A stretch of 64,000 nt of DNA from SSSZ01 sp035345935 (GTDB lineage Bacteria > Pseudomonadota > Gammaproteobacteria > Burkholderiales > Rhodocyclaceae). Shown piece by piece: positions 24,254 to 34,016 of this stretch. Position 1 is the first letter of the stretch. Each line of letters begins with the position of its first letter. The position numbers were made by a program, and so were the translations under genes. The notes below the pieces were generated by a model, which was not told the DNA's origin, did no database searches, and saw only the letters and a program-made list of their open reading frames with translations. Location: NCBI GenBank assembly GCA_035345935.1, contig DAORDK010000001.1, positions 1 to 64,000 of the forward strand. Reading direction: 5' to 3'.

Positions 24254-27200
24254 TTACTCCGCCAGGCCCATCAGATCGGCGTTTCCGCCCACCGCTGCCG
24301 TATTGACCGTCAATACCCGTTCGCACATCAATCTGTACAGAGCGATCGGCTCGCTTGCCGCTTCAGCCACGACTACCGGTATACGCGGCCCCTGCCAGAC
24401 CGCCGCCCGCCGACGCCAGGCCCCGTAGTCCGACGAATCCACGAGGATTCCAGCAATCGGCTCGGCGGATTCAGCATCAGCGTGGTCGAGAACCTCGGCA
24501 GGCAAATCGGCGGGTAGCTGAAACTCCGGCGGCGCGCGAAATCGATTCCCGCTCGCGAGACAAACCGCAATCTGCACCAACTGGCTATCCCGGCTCCGGC
24601 CCGTACAGAGGATCGTTCCCCGCGGTGCCCAGCGCAGGTTGTTGGCCTCCCCGGTCGGGCCCGGAAGGCGTATTTCCCAACCCCGCGGGCTCGCCTCTGC
24701 AAGGCGGCGGCAGCACTGGGCGAATTCCGTCAGGCCATGACCCAGCGCCCAGCGGGCCAGGGATTCGATTTCAGGATGTTTCTGATCGGGTGCGGTACGC
24801 GCGAATCCCAAGGCTTCCCAGTCGGGCATGGCAATTCCCATCAGGGAAGGCAGGGTAATCGGCCCGCCCGCTTTGGGGCCCGTTCCCGAGAGCCCCTCGC
24901 CCCCGAAGGGCTGGACCCCGACCACGGCTCCGATCTGATTGCGGTTCACGTAGATATTGCCGGCCCGGACCGTCCCAGCCAACGCAACGACAGTCTCGTC
25001 AATGCGACTGTGAATGCCGAAGGTGAGGCCGTATCCCATGCCATTGATGCGCTCGGCGAGTTCTCCCATGTGGTCCGCGGGAAAACGAAGGACATGGACC
25101 ACGGGACCGAAGATTTCCCCCGGGATATCCTCGATCCGCTCGATCTCGACGAGCGCCGGAGCACACATCAGACCAGCGGACGGCGCCGACTTCGGCGACC
25201 GAAAGATCCCATGGCCCGCCCTGGCCATCGCCTCCAGGTGCTTTTCGACCGCGTCGCGCGCCTGGGCATCGATCAGCGGCCCCAGGTCCGTAGCAAAGTC
25301 CGCCGGGTCGCCCACGCGCAACTCGGCCATGGCCGCCTGCAACAGTTCTACTGTTGTCTCGGCGATCTCTTCCTGGAGGCACAGCAGGCGCAATGCCGAG
25401 CAGCGCTGGCCGGCCGAGTCGAATCCCGCTGCGAGGACATCTCGGACCACTTGTTCCGGCAAGGAAGAGGAATCGACGACAAGTGCATTGACACCACCGG
25501 TCTCAGCGACCAGGAACGGCCCTTCCGCGGGGCCCGTTCGCCCCGCCAAACACCCGTCGATTTCCCGTGCGACCGCCGATGAACCGGTAAAGAGCACACC
25601 CCCGATACCCGGATCCTCCACCAGCATTCGCCCGATGGCACCATCCCCAGGAATCAACTGCAAAGCCGCAGCCGGAATCCCGGCCCTGAGGAGGAGGTCC
25701 ACCGCTCGGTCGGCAATGAGGGGGGTCTGTTCCGCCGGCTTGGCAATCACCGGATAACCGGCTGCCAGAGCGGCCGCAATCTGCCCGATGAAAATAGCCA
25801 AGGGAAAATTCCAGGGGCTGATGCAGGCCACTGGCGCTGCCGGCCTCCGGCTCACCTCAGGCTCCAGACTCCTAAGGCGCGCCGCGTAATAGCGGAGGAA
25901 ATCGACCGCCTCCCGAATCTCGCCCAGGGCATTGCCCCAAGTCTTACCCGCTTCCCGCACCAACAGGGCGAACAGTACCTCTTGATCCGCCTCGATTGCC
26001 ATTGCCGCCGCCTCCAACAGCCGCGCCCGCCGGTGCGGCGATTCGGCGGCCCAGAGCGGCGCAAACTCTCGCGCCCGAGCCACGGCCAGCGCCACCAGGC
26101 GGCCATCGCCTTCGACGACTTCGCCAATCCGCTCCTTGGCGTTGGCCGGGTTGAACATTGGTCGACGGGCTCCTTCGTCCACACTGGATTCGGCAATCCG
26201 GGGGCGACAGGACCAACCATGACCTCGCGCAGCGGCCAAGTATCCGGCAAGGCGATCCAGGGTCGCCTCGTCGGCCAGATCCTCGCCTCGGGAATTGACC
26301 CGCTCGACGCCGAACAAAGCCGCTGGCAGGGGAACTTGAGGATGGGGTTTGCCCGCGGTGGTGGCAATGCGTTCGAGAGGATCGGCGATCAGATCATCAA
26401 GCGCCACGCCGTCGTCCACCAAGCGATGGACGAAGGAGGTGTTGGCGCCGTTCTCCAACAATCGCCGCACCAGGTAGGGCAGCAGCGTGCGGTGGCTCCC
26501 GACCGGAGCGTAGATCCGGACACGGTGCCGCAGGGACGACAGAGCTGAGACCTGGTCGTAAAGCGCCTCCCCCATACCGTGTAGACACTGGAATTCGTAG
26601 TCGAGCACCCCGCGATCCCTGGCCAGCGCGGCAACTGCCGCCACGGTATGGGCATTGTGGGTCGCGAATTGTGGATAAACGGCATCGGCGCATTCCAACA
26701 CGCGCGCGGCGCAGACCAGATACGACAAATCCGTATGCACCTTGCGCGTGAAGACCGGGTAGTCGGAAACGCCTTCCACCTGGGCACGCTTGATTTCCCC
26801 ATCCCAGTATGCGCCCTTGACCAGCCGCACCATGAGCCGACGCCCGCTCCCGCGGGCCAGAGCGACCAGATGATCCACCACCTGCGGCGCGCGCTTCTGG
26901 TAGGCCTGAACGACAAATCCCAGTCCCGCCCAGTCCGCGAGTTCGGGAAGCTCCAGAAGCGCTTCCAGGAGATCGAGGGAAAGTTCCAAACGATCCGACT
27001 CCTCGGCGTCGATCGAAAGCCCGATGGAGCAGTGCCGAGCCCGCCGCGCAAGTTCGGCCAGACTCGAAAGCAATTCGTCGAGCACCCGATCACGTTGAGA
27101 GCGGCAGTAGCGAGGATGGAGAGCCGAAAGCTTGACCGAAACGCCAGGGCCGGCATGGACGCCGACACCGCCGGCCGCCTGTCCGACTGCATCGATGGCG

Positions 27201-27865
27201 GCGGCGTAAGCCTCGAAGTAGCGCCTGGCATCCGCCGACGTCAGGGCAGCCTCGCCCAGCATATCGAACGAATGAACGTAGCCATGCCGGGAGCTCTCGC
27301 GGCTGCGGGCGAGCGCCGCGTCGATGTCCTCGCCCATCACGAAGCGCTCCCCAAGCAATTCGACGCCGAAGGCGAGCATGCGTCGCACCAAGGGCTCGCC
27401 TCCCTTGACCAACGCGCGGGACAGGGCGTTTCCTAGCTTGCTGGCGCTGACGGTGGAAGCCAATCGTCCCGTCACCATCAATCCCCAGGCAGCGGCATTG
27501 ACGAAGAGTGAAGGGCTGTGGCCCAAGTGAGCCTGCCAATCTCCCCGAGCCAGTTTGTCGCGGATCAGCCGGTCCGTCGTGCCGGCATCGGGGATGCGCA
27601 ACAGTGCCTCGGCAAGACAGAGCAACGCCACGCCTTCCTGGCTGGTGAGCGCAAATTCCTGCATCAAGCTGTCCAGACCGGCACTTCCGCGGCGCTCTTT
27701 GCGGACCGCCAAGACCAGGTCGCTCGCCGAGCGGGCGACGGCAGCACGTTCATAGGGCCGCCGCTGCAATTCGGTTGCCAGACCGGCGACCACTTCAGAC
27801 TCGTCAGCTCGGCACACCCCCGCAATTGCAGCACGAGTAGCCCATGACTTGTTGATTGGAGACAT
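24254..27865 (-). CDS. putA: Bifunctional proline dehydrogenase / L-glutamate gamma-semialdehyde dehydrogenase
   Basis: A 1203-residue PutA that oxidises proline to glutamate using FAD and then NAD. The proline dehydrogenase barrel covers about 150-460 (VHSFDMLGEAALT, GPGVSVKLSALHPRY, VRLVKGAYWDGEIKRAQ, ATHNAHTV, EFQCLHGMGEALYD). The aldehyde dehydrogenase domain (about 520-990) has ISPWNFPLAIFIGQ and the nucleophile region SAGQRCSALRLL. A C-terminal domain ends RVLTVNTAAVGGNADLM, typical of long PutAs. No ribbon-helix-helix domain is visible at the N-terminus, so this form should not repress its own gene. AGGAAA precedes the ATG at 27865. Confidence 0.95.
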   Translation of the reverse strand: MSPINKSWATRAAIAGVCRADESEVVAGLATELQRRPYERAAVARSASDLVLAVRKERRGSAGLDSLMQEFALTSQEGVALLCLAEALLRIPDAGTTDRLIRDKLARGDWQAHLGHSPSLFVNAAAWGLMVTGRLASTVSASKLGNALSRALVKGGEPLVRRMLAFGVELLGERFVMGEDIDAALARSRESSRHGYVHSFDMLGEAALTSADARRYFEAYAAAIDAVGQAAGGVGVHAGPGVSVKLSALHPRYCRSQRDRVLDELLSSLAELARRARHCSIGLSIDAEESDRLELSLDLLEALLELPELADWAGLGFVVQAYQKRAPQVVDHLVALARGSGRRLMVRLVKGAYWDGEIKRAQVEGVSDYPVFTRKVHTDLSYLVCAARVLECADAVYPQFATHNAHTVAAVAALARDRGVLDYEFQCLHGMGEALYDQVSALSSLRHRVRIYAPVGSHRTLLPYLVRRLLENGANTSFVHRLVDDGVALDDLIADPLERIATTAGKPHPQVPLPAALFGVERVNSRGEDLADEATLDRLAGYLAAARGHGWSCRPRIAESSVDEGARRPMFNPANAKERIGEVVEGDGRLVALAVARAREFAPLWAAESPHRRARLLEAAAMAIEADQEVLFALLVREAGKTWGNALGEIREAVDFLRYYAARLRSLEPEVSRRPAAPVACISPWNFPLAIFIGQIAAALAAGYPVIAKPAEQTPLIADRAVDLLLRAGIPAAALQLIPGDGAIGRMLVEDPGIGGVLFTGSSAVAREIDGCLAGRTGPAEGPFLVAETGGVNALVVDSSSLPEQVVRDVLAAGFDSAGQRCSALRLLCLQEEIAETTVELLQAAMAELRVGDPADFATDLGPLIDAQARDAVEKHLEAMARAGHGIFRSPKSAPSAGLMCAPALVEIERIEDIPGEIFGPVVHVLRFPADHMGELAERINGMGYGLTFGIHSRIDETVVALAGTVRAGNIYVNRNQIGAVVGVQPFGGEGLSGTGPKAGGPITLPSLMGIAMPDWEALGFARTAPDQKHPEIESLARWALGHGLTEFAQCCRRLAEASPRGWEIRLPGPTGEANNLRWAPRGTILCTGRSRDSQLVQIAVCLASGNRFRAPPEFQLPADLPAEVLDHADAESAEPIAGILVDSSDYGAWRRRAAVWQGPRIPVVVAEAASEPIALYRLMCERVLTVNTAAVGGNADLMGLAE

Positions 27866-28085
27866 GGTGATTTCCTGCTGGGGACCCCGTTCAGGATAGT
27901 GCCGCGGCGGCCGCCTTCCAAGCCTTGCCGACCACAGGTAGGGCGAAACACGTTCCTCATTGACGGCGACCCGAGGCCAAAGGGCGTAAATCTTCGCGCT
28001 GCGGTGCTCTCCGGATGACAATTGTCACAGCGCGGCGCGATAATGGAGCCCAACAGTAACCGGCTCCCGCCTGCAAGGACGCACC

Positions 28086-29189
28086 ATGGATTCGCGCCAG
28101 GCCACCATCCTGATCGTTGACGACACGCCGGAGAACCTGACGGTGCTGGGGGAATTGCTCCAGCCCAACTATCGCGTCCGGGCTGCAAATTCGGGCCGGC
28201 GAGCCCTTCAGATTGCGGCTGCCGACCCTGCCCCCGACCTCATTCTCCTCGACGTGATGATGCCGGAGATGGACGGGTACGAGGTGATGGCCCGCCTGCG
28301 CAACGATCCCCGCACGCGGGAAATCCCGGTGGTCTTCGTCACCGCCATGGACAGCACCGAGGCTGAGGAGCGCGGACTGGACTGCGGCGCGGTCGATTAC
28401 ATCACCAAACCCCTGCGGCCGGCGATTGTCCTCGCCCGAGTCCGTACCCAGCTGGAATTGAAGCAGGCGCGCGATTTGCTGCGCGATCAAAACAGTTACC
28501 TCGAAGCCGAAGTCAGCCGCCGGATGAGCGAAAACCAACTCATCCAGGAGGTGAGCATCCACGCCTTGGCCCGACTGGCCGAAACCCGGGATCCGGAAAC
28601 GGGCAACCACCTGAGGCGAACCCAGGAATACGTCCGCACCCTGGCGATCAACCTACGTGCCGGCGGCCACCATACCGAAGCCCTCAGCGACAGGGCGATC
28701 GCCACCCTGGCACGCTCCGCGCCGCTCCACGATATCGGCAAGGTGGGCATACCCGACCACATACTCCTCAAACCGGGCAAGCTGACTTCGGACGAATGGG
28801 AAATCATGAAGACCCATGCAGCCCTGGGATCGGAAGCCATCGCCCAGGCCGAGCGGGATGCTGACGAACCGGTGGAATTCCTCGCCGTGGCCAAGGAAAT
28901 CGCGCACTTCCACCACGAAAAGTGGGATGGCAGCGGCTACCCCGTAGGACTCAGGGGCGACGGAATTCCGTTGTCGGCAAGGCTCATGGCCCTGGCCGAC
29001 GTTTTCGATGCCCTGATCAGCCGCCGGGTGTACAAACCCCCAATGTCCTTCGACGAGGCGAGAAGCATTATCGTCCGCGGTAGCGGAAGTCACTTCGACC
29101 CGGCAATCGTGACCGCCTTCGGCAACGCGTTCGACCAATTCTGCGGAATCGCGGAGCGCTACCAGGATGACGGTCCGGCACCTGGCTGA
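28086..29189 (+). CDS. Response regulator with HD-GYP c-di-GMP phosphodiesterase domain
   Basis: 367 residues. Receiver domain about 8-125: ILIVDDTPENLTVL, LILLDVMMPEMDGYEV (Asp56), VFVTAMDS, DYITKPLRP. After a coiled linker comes HD-GYP (about 150-345): GNHLRRTQEYV, LHDIGKVGIPDHILLKPGKL, MKTHAALG, HHEKWDGSGYPVGLRGDGIP and LADVFDALISRRVYK. All metal-binding and GYP residues are present, so it should hydrolyse c-di-GMP. Its last 23 bp overlap the giant CBS-PAS kinase gene, the probable phosphodonor. An AAGGAC ribosome site precedes the ATG. Confidence 0.93.
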   Translation: MDSRQATILIVDDTPENLTVLGELLQPNYRVRAANSGRRALQIAAADPAPDLILLDVMMPEMDGYEVMARLRNDPRTREIPVVFVTAMDSTEAEERGLDCGAVDYITKPLRPAIVLARVRTQLELKQARDLLRDQNSYLEAEVSRRMSENQLIQEVSIHALARLAETRDPETGNHLRRTQEYVRTLAINLRAGGHHTEALSDRAIATLARSAPLHDIGKVGIPDHILLKPGKLTSDEWEIMKTHAALGSEAIAQAERDADEPVEFLAVAKEIAHFHHEKWDGSGYPVGLRGDGIPLSARLMALADVFDALISRRVYKPPMSFDEARSIIVRGSGSHFDPAIVTAFGNAFDQFCGIAERYQDDGPAPG

Positions 29190-32100
29190 TCTGACCCTCG
29201 CTGACATCATGACCCCGGGCGCCATCGGCGTCGGGGAGGACTGCAGCTTGCGCGACGCCGCTCTGGCCATGAGCCAGGCACGCATTTCCAGCCTGGTAAT
29301 CCAACGCAATCGACGCCCTGTGGGTATCCTGACCGAACGGGATCTGGTGCGCCTCCTGGCCAGCCACGCCGAAAAGGACTCGGCAGTCGGGACGGTGATG
29401 AGTACCCCCGTCGTCGCAGTCGCCGCTGGTCTCGATTTCAGATCGGCCTACGAGTTGATGCGCAAGCACCAGGTCCGCCATCTGGTCGCCACGGATCTCA
29501 AGGGCGAAACCGTCGGGATTGCGACGGAGACGGATTTCCGCTCGCACCTCGGCCACGAAGTCTTCCGCCACAGCGCCGACTTGAGTGCCCACATTGACCG
29601 CAACATTCCGACACTGAGGCCGCAAGATCCCATTGCCGAAGGTCTGGCACGCATGCTCGTCGAGCAGTGGGACTACGTTCTGGTGATCGATGACGGCCGT
29701 CCGGCGGGGATTTTGACCGAGCGCGACATGCCCAAGCTGCTGGCCTCCGATCTCGACCTCGACCGGGAAGTGCTAGCCACGGTCATGAGTTCGCCGGTCC
29801 ACTCCGTCGCCCACGAGGCGACGGTGATCCACGCCCTGGAAACCATGGATGCCCGCAAATTGAGGCACATGGCGGTGGTCGATACCCGCGGCAAGGTTGT
29901 CGGAATGGTCAGCCAGCACCGGCTCCTCGAGCGCCTGGGCATGGAGATCATCGAAGAAGCTTGGGAGCAGCACGATGTCCTCGAAGCGGCCCAGCACGAT
30001 TTCGAGGACCGGCTGGCGCTGGTGCTGGAGAACACCGGCATTGCGGTCTGGGAGTACGATTTCGCGCCGGATCGCTTTACCTGGAGCCCGACCATGGCCA
30101 GCCTGCTCCATACCGAAACAGGGAAACTTCCGAATTCGGCCCGGGATCTCCATGCCCTGATTCACCCCGCCGACCGCGAGACCTTTCTCGCATCGGCGCG
30201 CCGTTGCTACCGGGAGGATAGAATTTTCGACGCCGAATGCCGATTGCGTCGGAGCGACGGCGAGTACTTCTGGATTCGCTACCGCGCTCGTGTAGCTGCC
30301 CGGGACGCCGACGGCCGCCTGGCCCGCACCGCGGGTACCCTTGCCGACATTACCGAACGCAAGCAAGCCGAAGCTGCGCTGGTTGCGAAAGAACAGCTCT
30401 TCCGCGCCATCGTCAGCCAAGCCCGCGACGCCATCGTGCTGATCGAAACGACGACCCTGGGATTCGTCGAGTTCAACGATGCCGCCTGCCGCGGCCTCGG
30501 TTACAGCCGCGAGGAATTCTCCCGGCTGCACCTCTGGAACGTATTCGCGAATGTTTCCCAGGAAGAGGTACGGAGTCGTGTCGGGGAATTCCTCGCTGCC
30601 GGAGGCGTGGATATCGAAGCCGACCATGTGCACTGGGACGGCTCGATTCGCCACATGCGGGCGAGCTATCGTACCGTTGGGGTGGGTGGCCAGACTTTTT
30701 TGTCGGCGATCTGGACCGACGTGACTGACCGGCGTCAGGCCGAAGCAGCCCTCAGAATCAGCGAACAGCGTTTCCGCTCGCTCTTTGAGGGAATCGAAGG
30801 GATCGCGGTTCGCGGCTACGACGCCGACGGCAGGATCGTCCTCTGGAATCGGGCCAGTGAACGTCTCTACGGTTTTTCGCCAGAAGCGGCCCTGGGTCGC
30901 AAGCTTGAGGATTGCCTCCTGCCGCCGGATGAGCGTGAAGCCCTTGCTTCGGCTTTTCAACAATGGGTCACCGGGGGGAATCCCATGGTTGCCGGCGAAG
31001 GGCGTTTGATTTGCCAGGACGGTACGCCCGTCACCGTCTTCTCCAGCCCGGTTATCCAGGTGGGGGCCAGTGGCCGGCCTGAAGTCTATTTCATCGACGT
31101 GGACCTTTCTCCCCTGGAGGAAATCCAATTTCAATACCAGATGCTTGCCGATTCGGGTTCAGCACTGATCCGGACTTCGGATACCGAGGGCAATTGCAAT
31201 TATTTCAACCGCCCCTGGCTGGAATTTCGAGGACGCTCCCTGGAAGACGAGGTTCGCGCCGGGTGGCTGGCTGGCGTTCATCCAGACGACCTGGATTCCA
31301 CGGCAGAAGCCTACCTTGGTGCCATCAAGCGGCGCGAGAACTTCGGCATGGTCTATCGCCTCCTGCGCCAGGACGGCCAGTACCGCTGGGTTCGGGACGA
31401 AGGGCGTCCCCGCTATGGTCGGAACGGCGAGTATCAGGGCTATATCGGTCATTGCATCGACATCACCGAAAGCCAGAAGACCAACCTCGAACTGAGCCAG
31501 CATCGTCAGCACCTGGAAGAACTGGTCCTCAAGCGGACCGCCGAACTGGAGGAGGCCAATCGCCGACTCCAGGCCAGCGACCGGCGCCATCAGGCGCTCT
31601 ATGCCATCTCGCGCCAAGCCGAAGGTCTCGACGAGCCGGCCTTGATCGGCCTCTGTCTTTCCGAAGCAGCCCGACTCCTGGACAGCAACCTCGCCTGGCT
31701 GATCGCCTACGACGACCAGGGCGAAATCATCGCCATCGACGGCTTTGATCGAGAAAATCGCTTCCATTGCGCCGACTGGAAAAGTTGTCCCCATTGCCGC
31801 GCACTGCAGGATCTCGCCCGTCATTGCCGGCAATCCCGATCCGCACTGGTCAACGAGTTGGACGCCGCCGCCATCTCCGAGTGCGTCCTTGCCGACAGCC
31901 CTCGTTTTCTGGTGGTCGCCCCCGTGGTCGAATCGGATGCCGTGCGAGCCGTTTTCGGCATGGCAGGCAGGGAAAAGGCTTATTCCCCCGTCGATGCCCA
32001 GGAGTTGGCGACAATTGCCAACGATCTTTGGCGCATCGTCATGCGCCGAAGGGCTGAAATCGCCCTGGCGCGCACCAGCGATGCCGCGGAAGCCGCGAGT

Positions 32101-33915
32101 CGGGCAAAGTCGGCGTTTCTGGCCAACATGAGCCACGAAATCCGGACTCCGATGAACGCCATTATCGGGCTGACCCATCTGCTCTTACGCCAGACCGAAA
32201 ATTCCAAGCAGGTCGACCAACTGCGCAAGATCGGAGATTCAGCCCAGCATCTTCTCTCGATCATCAACGATGTCCTAGACATGTCCAAGATCGAGGCCGG
32301 CAAGGTCGAGCTGGAGATCGGCGACTTCACGGTCGAAAGCTTGTTCGATCATGTGACGTCGATGCTCGCCGAGCGGTGCGCCCAAAAGGGTCTGGAGCTC
32401 CGGAAGGACATCTCCGAGTCGGCGAGGATAGCTTTGCGCGGCGATCCGACTCGCCTGAGCCAGATCCTCATCAACTACGCGGCAAATGCGATCAAGTTCA
32501 CCGACCGCGGTTCGATCACCTTGCGCGCGCGCGCCTCAGAAGTCGCTCCTGGCACGAGCCTCCTCCGCCTTGAGGTCCAGGATACCGGAATCGGCATACA
32601 ACCCGAGGCGCGCGCACGCCTGTTCAACGAATTCGAACAGGGCGACACGTCCACCACGCGCCGTTACGGGGGAACCGGGCTGGGACTTGCCATCTGCCGC
32701 CTGCTGGCGCAGATCATGGGTGGCAGGGTGGGATGCGAAAGCGCCCCCCAGACTGGCAGCATCTTCTGGTTCGAGGCGCCATTCCCCGTCGGGACTCAGC
32801 GGGTCCCCTTCATGCCGCCGGCGCTTCCCGAAGAGACCGAGCGCATCGAGCGGCATCTCGCCAAGCAAGCGGGCAACATTCCCATCCTTCTCGCGGAGGA
32901 TACTCCGGTAAGCCGCGAGGTGATGTTCGAGCTTCTCACAGGCCTGGGTTTTCCGACCGATCTTGCCGAAAACGGCGAGGAAGCGGTCGCCATGGCGGGA
33001 AACAAGCAATACCTCCTAGTCCTGATGGACGTGCAAATGCCTCGTTTGGATGGCCTCGAAGCCACCCGAGCGCTCCGCAGCCTGCCGGGTTACGCCAAAG
33101 TCCCCATCCTCGCGCTCACCGCCAATGCCTTCGACGTAGACCGGCAGGAGTGCATCGCGGCGGGCATGGATGACCACATTCCCAAACCCGTGGAACCTTC
33201 GGTTCTCTACGCCACCCTCGCCCGCTGGATCCCCGTCGAAATAGGCGGTGCAGAGGCGCAAAGCCAGGTTCCCCCTGCCTCCGAACCTGATGCCTCGAGG
33301 CTGCTCAACCGACTCCAGGCCATCCCGGGTCTGGGCGCCGACGTCGGCGTTCGCCGTTTGCGCGGCAAGGTCCGGACCTACCTGCGGGTTGCGGAAATGT
33401 TCACCACCGAGCACAGCAGCGATGCCGAAACGATCCGCCAAATGCTGATCGATGGCAATTTGACCGACGCCCGACGCCATGCCCATTCCCTGAAAGGTGC
33501 CGCGGGGGCGCTCGGCGCGCCGCGCCTGGCCGAACTCGCGACTCAATTGGAGAATTTGATTGCCCAGGGGGCTGGCGGAAATCAGGTGGAAGCCGCGCGC
33601 ATTGCGCTGGGAACTGAGCTGAGCCGCCTCATCACCGCCATCTCCCTTGCCTTGACTCGGACCCCAGAGCCGGAAGTAGTTCCCGACTGGGAGGCCACCC
33701 GCGCGATTCTCGGAGCCCTGGAACCGCTCCTCGCCCAGGACGATATCCGGGCCGGGGAAATCTTCCGCGACAACGCCGCCATCCTGCGTCGCACTTTGGG
33801 AAACAATGGCGACGCCCTCGAAAGGCGGATTGCCGGTTACGATTTCCAGGCGGCCCTCCAGGAGGTTCGCGACTTGTACCTATACGAACAGCGACTCAGG
33901 CAGCGGGATTCCTGA
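29167..33915 (+). CDS. Giant CBS-PAS-GAF hybrid histidine kinase with receiver and Hpt domains
   Basis: 1582 residues. Four CBS motifs (about 1-265) with LADIMTPGAIGV, VGTVMSTPVVAVAAG and LATVMSSPVHSVAHEA come first, with no signal peptide or membrane helix. Four PAS domains follow (about 280-775; links such as GTLADITERKQAEAA), then a coiled coil and a GAF-like region (about 815-960) with a CADWKSCPHC cysteine cluster. HisKA has NMSHEIRTPMNA (His990), HATPase has YAANAIKFTD and GTGLGLAIC, the receiver has LMDVQMPRLDG (Asp1288), and Hpt has HAHSLKGAAGALG (His1440). It should run a complete internal phosphorelay. CBS modules usually bind adenine nucleotides, so energy or nucleotide sensing is a reasonable inference. 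Confidence 0.93.
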   Translation: MTVRHLADLTLADIMTPGAIGVGEDCSLRDAALAMSQARISSLVIQRNRRPVGILTERDLVRLLASHAEKDSAVGTVMSTPVVAVAAGLDFRSAYELMRKHQVRHLVATDLKGETVGIATETDFRSHLGHEVFRHSADLSAHIDRNIPTLRPQDPIAEGLARMLVEQWDYVLVIDDGRPAGILTERDMPKLLASDLDLDREVLATVMSSPVHSVAHEATVIHALETMDARKLRHMAVVDTRGKVVGMVSQHRLLERLGMEIIEEAWEQHDVLEAAQHDFEDRLALVLENTGIAVWEYDFAPDRFTWSPTMASLLHTETGKLPNSARDLHALIHPADRETFLASARRCYREDRIFDAECRLRRSDGEYFWIRYRARVAARDADGRLARTAGTLADITERKQAEAALVAKEQLFRAIVSQARDAIVLIETTTLGFVEFNDAACRGLGYSREEFSRLHLWNVFANVSQEEVRSRVGEFLAAGGVDIEADHVHWDGSIRHMRASYRTVGVGGQTFLSAIWTDVTDRRQAEAALRISEQRFRSLFEGIEGIAVRGYDADGRIVLWNRASERLYGFSPEAALGRKLEDCLLPPDEREALASAFQQWVTGGNPMVAGEGRLICQDGTPVTVFSSPVIQVGASGRPEVYFIDVDLSPLEEIQFQYQMLADSGSALIRTSDTEGNCNYFNRPWLEFRGRSLEDEVRAGWLAGVHPDDLDSTAEAYLGAIKRRENFGMVYRLLRQDGQYRWVRDEGRPRYGRNGEYQGYIGHCIDITESQKTNLELSQHRQHLEELVLKRTAELEEANRRLQASDRRHQALYAISRQAEGLDEPALIGLCLSEAARLLDSNLAWLIAYDDQGEIIAIDGFDRENRFHCADWKSCPHCRALQDLARHCRQSRSALVNELDAAAISECVLADSPRFLVVAPVVESDAVRAVFGMAGREKAYSPVDAQELATIANDLWRIVMRRRAEIALARTSDAAEAASRAKSAFLANMSHEIRTPMNAIIGLTHLLLRQTENSKQVDQLRKIGDSAQHLLSIINDVLDMSKIEAGKVELEIGDFTVESLFDHVTSMLAERCAQKGLELRKDISESARIALRGDPTRLSQILINYAANAIKFTDRGSITLRARASEVAPGTSLLRLEVQDTGIGIQPEARARLFNEFEQGDTSTTRRYGGTGLGLAICRLLAQIMGGRVGCESAPQTGSIFWFEAPFPVGTQRVPFMPPALPEETERIERHLAKQAGNIPILLAEDTPVSREVMFELLTGLGFPTDLAENGEEAVAMAGNKQYLLVLMDVQMPRLDGLEATRALRSLPGYAKVPILALTANAFDVDRQECIAAGMDDHIPKPVEPSVLYATLARWIPVEIGGAEAQSQVPPASEPDASRLLNRLQAIPGLGADVGVRRLRGKVRTYLRVAEMFTTEHSSDAETIRQMLIDGNLTDARRHAHSLKGAAGALGAPRLAELATQLENLIAQGAGGNQVEAARIALGTELSRLITAISLALTRTPEPEVVPDWEATRAILGALEPLLAQDDIRAGEIFRDNAAILRRTLGNNGDALERRIAGYDFQAALQEVRDLYLYEQRLRQRDS

Positions 33916-34016
33916 TTTGCCTCGAACTGCCTAGCGCTCTAGACGCTTGCGGCCAGGGGCGAATTGGCTGATTCCGTGTTATAACCGACGCCTTCAACGA
34001 GACCCGAGACCAGTCT

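Noticed and set aside
27866..28021. 52-residue N-terminal extension of putA
   Set aside because: No resemblance to PutA; the ATG at 27865 has a good AGGAAA site and begins the conserved part.
33975..33990. TATAAC as lplT -10 box
   Set aside because: No -35 at a usable distance and the match is only moderate.
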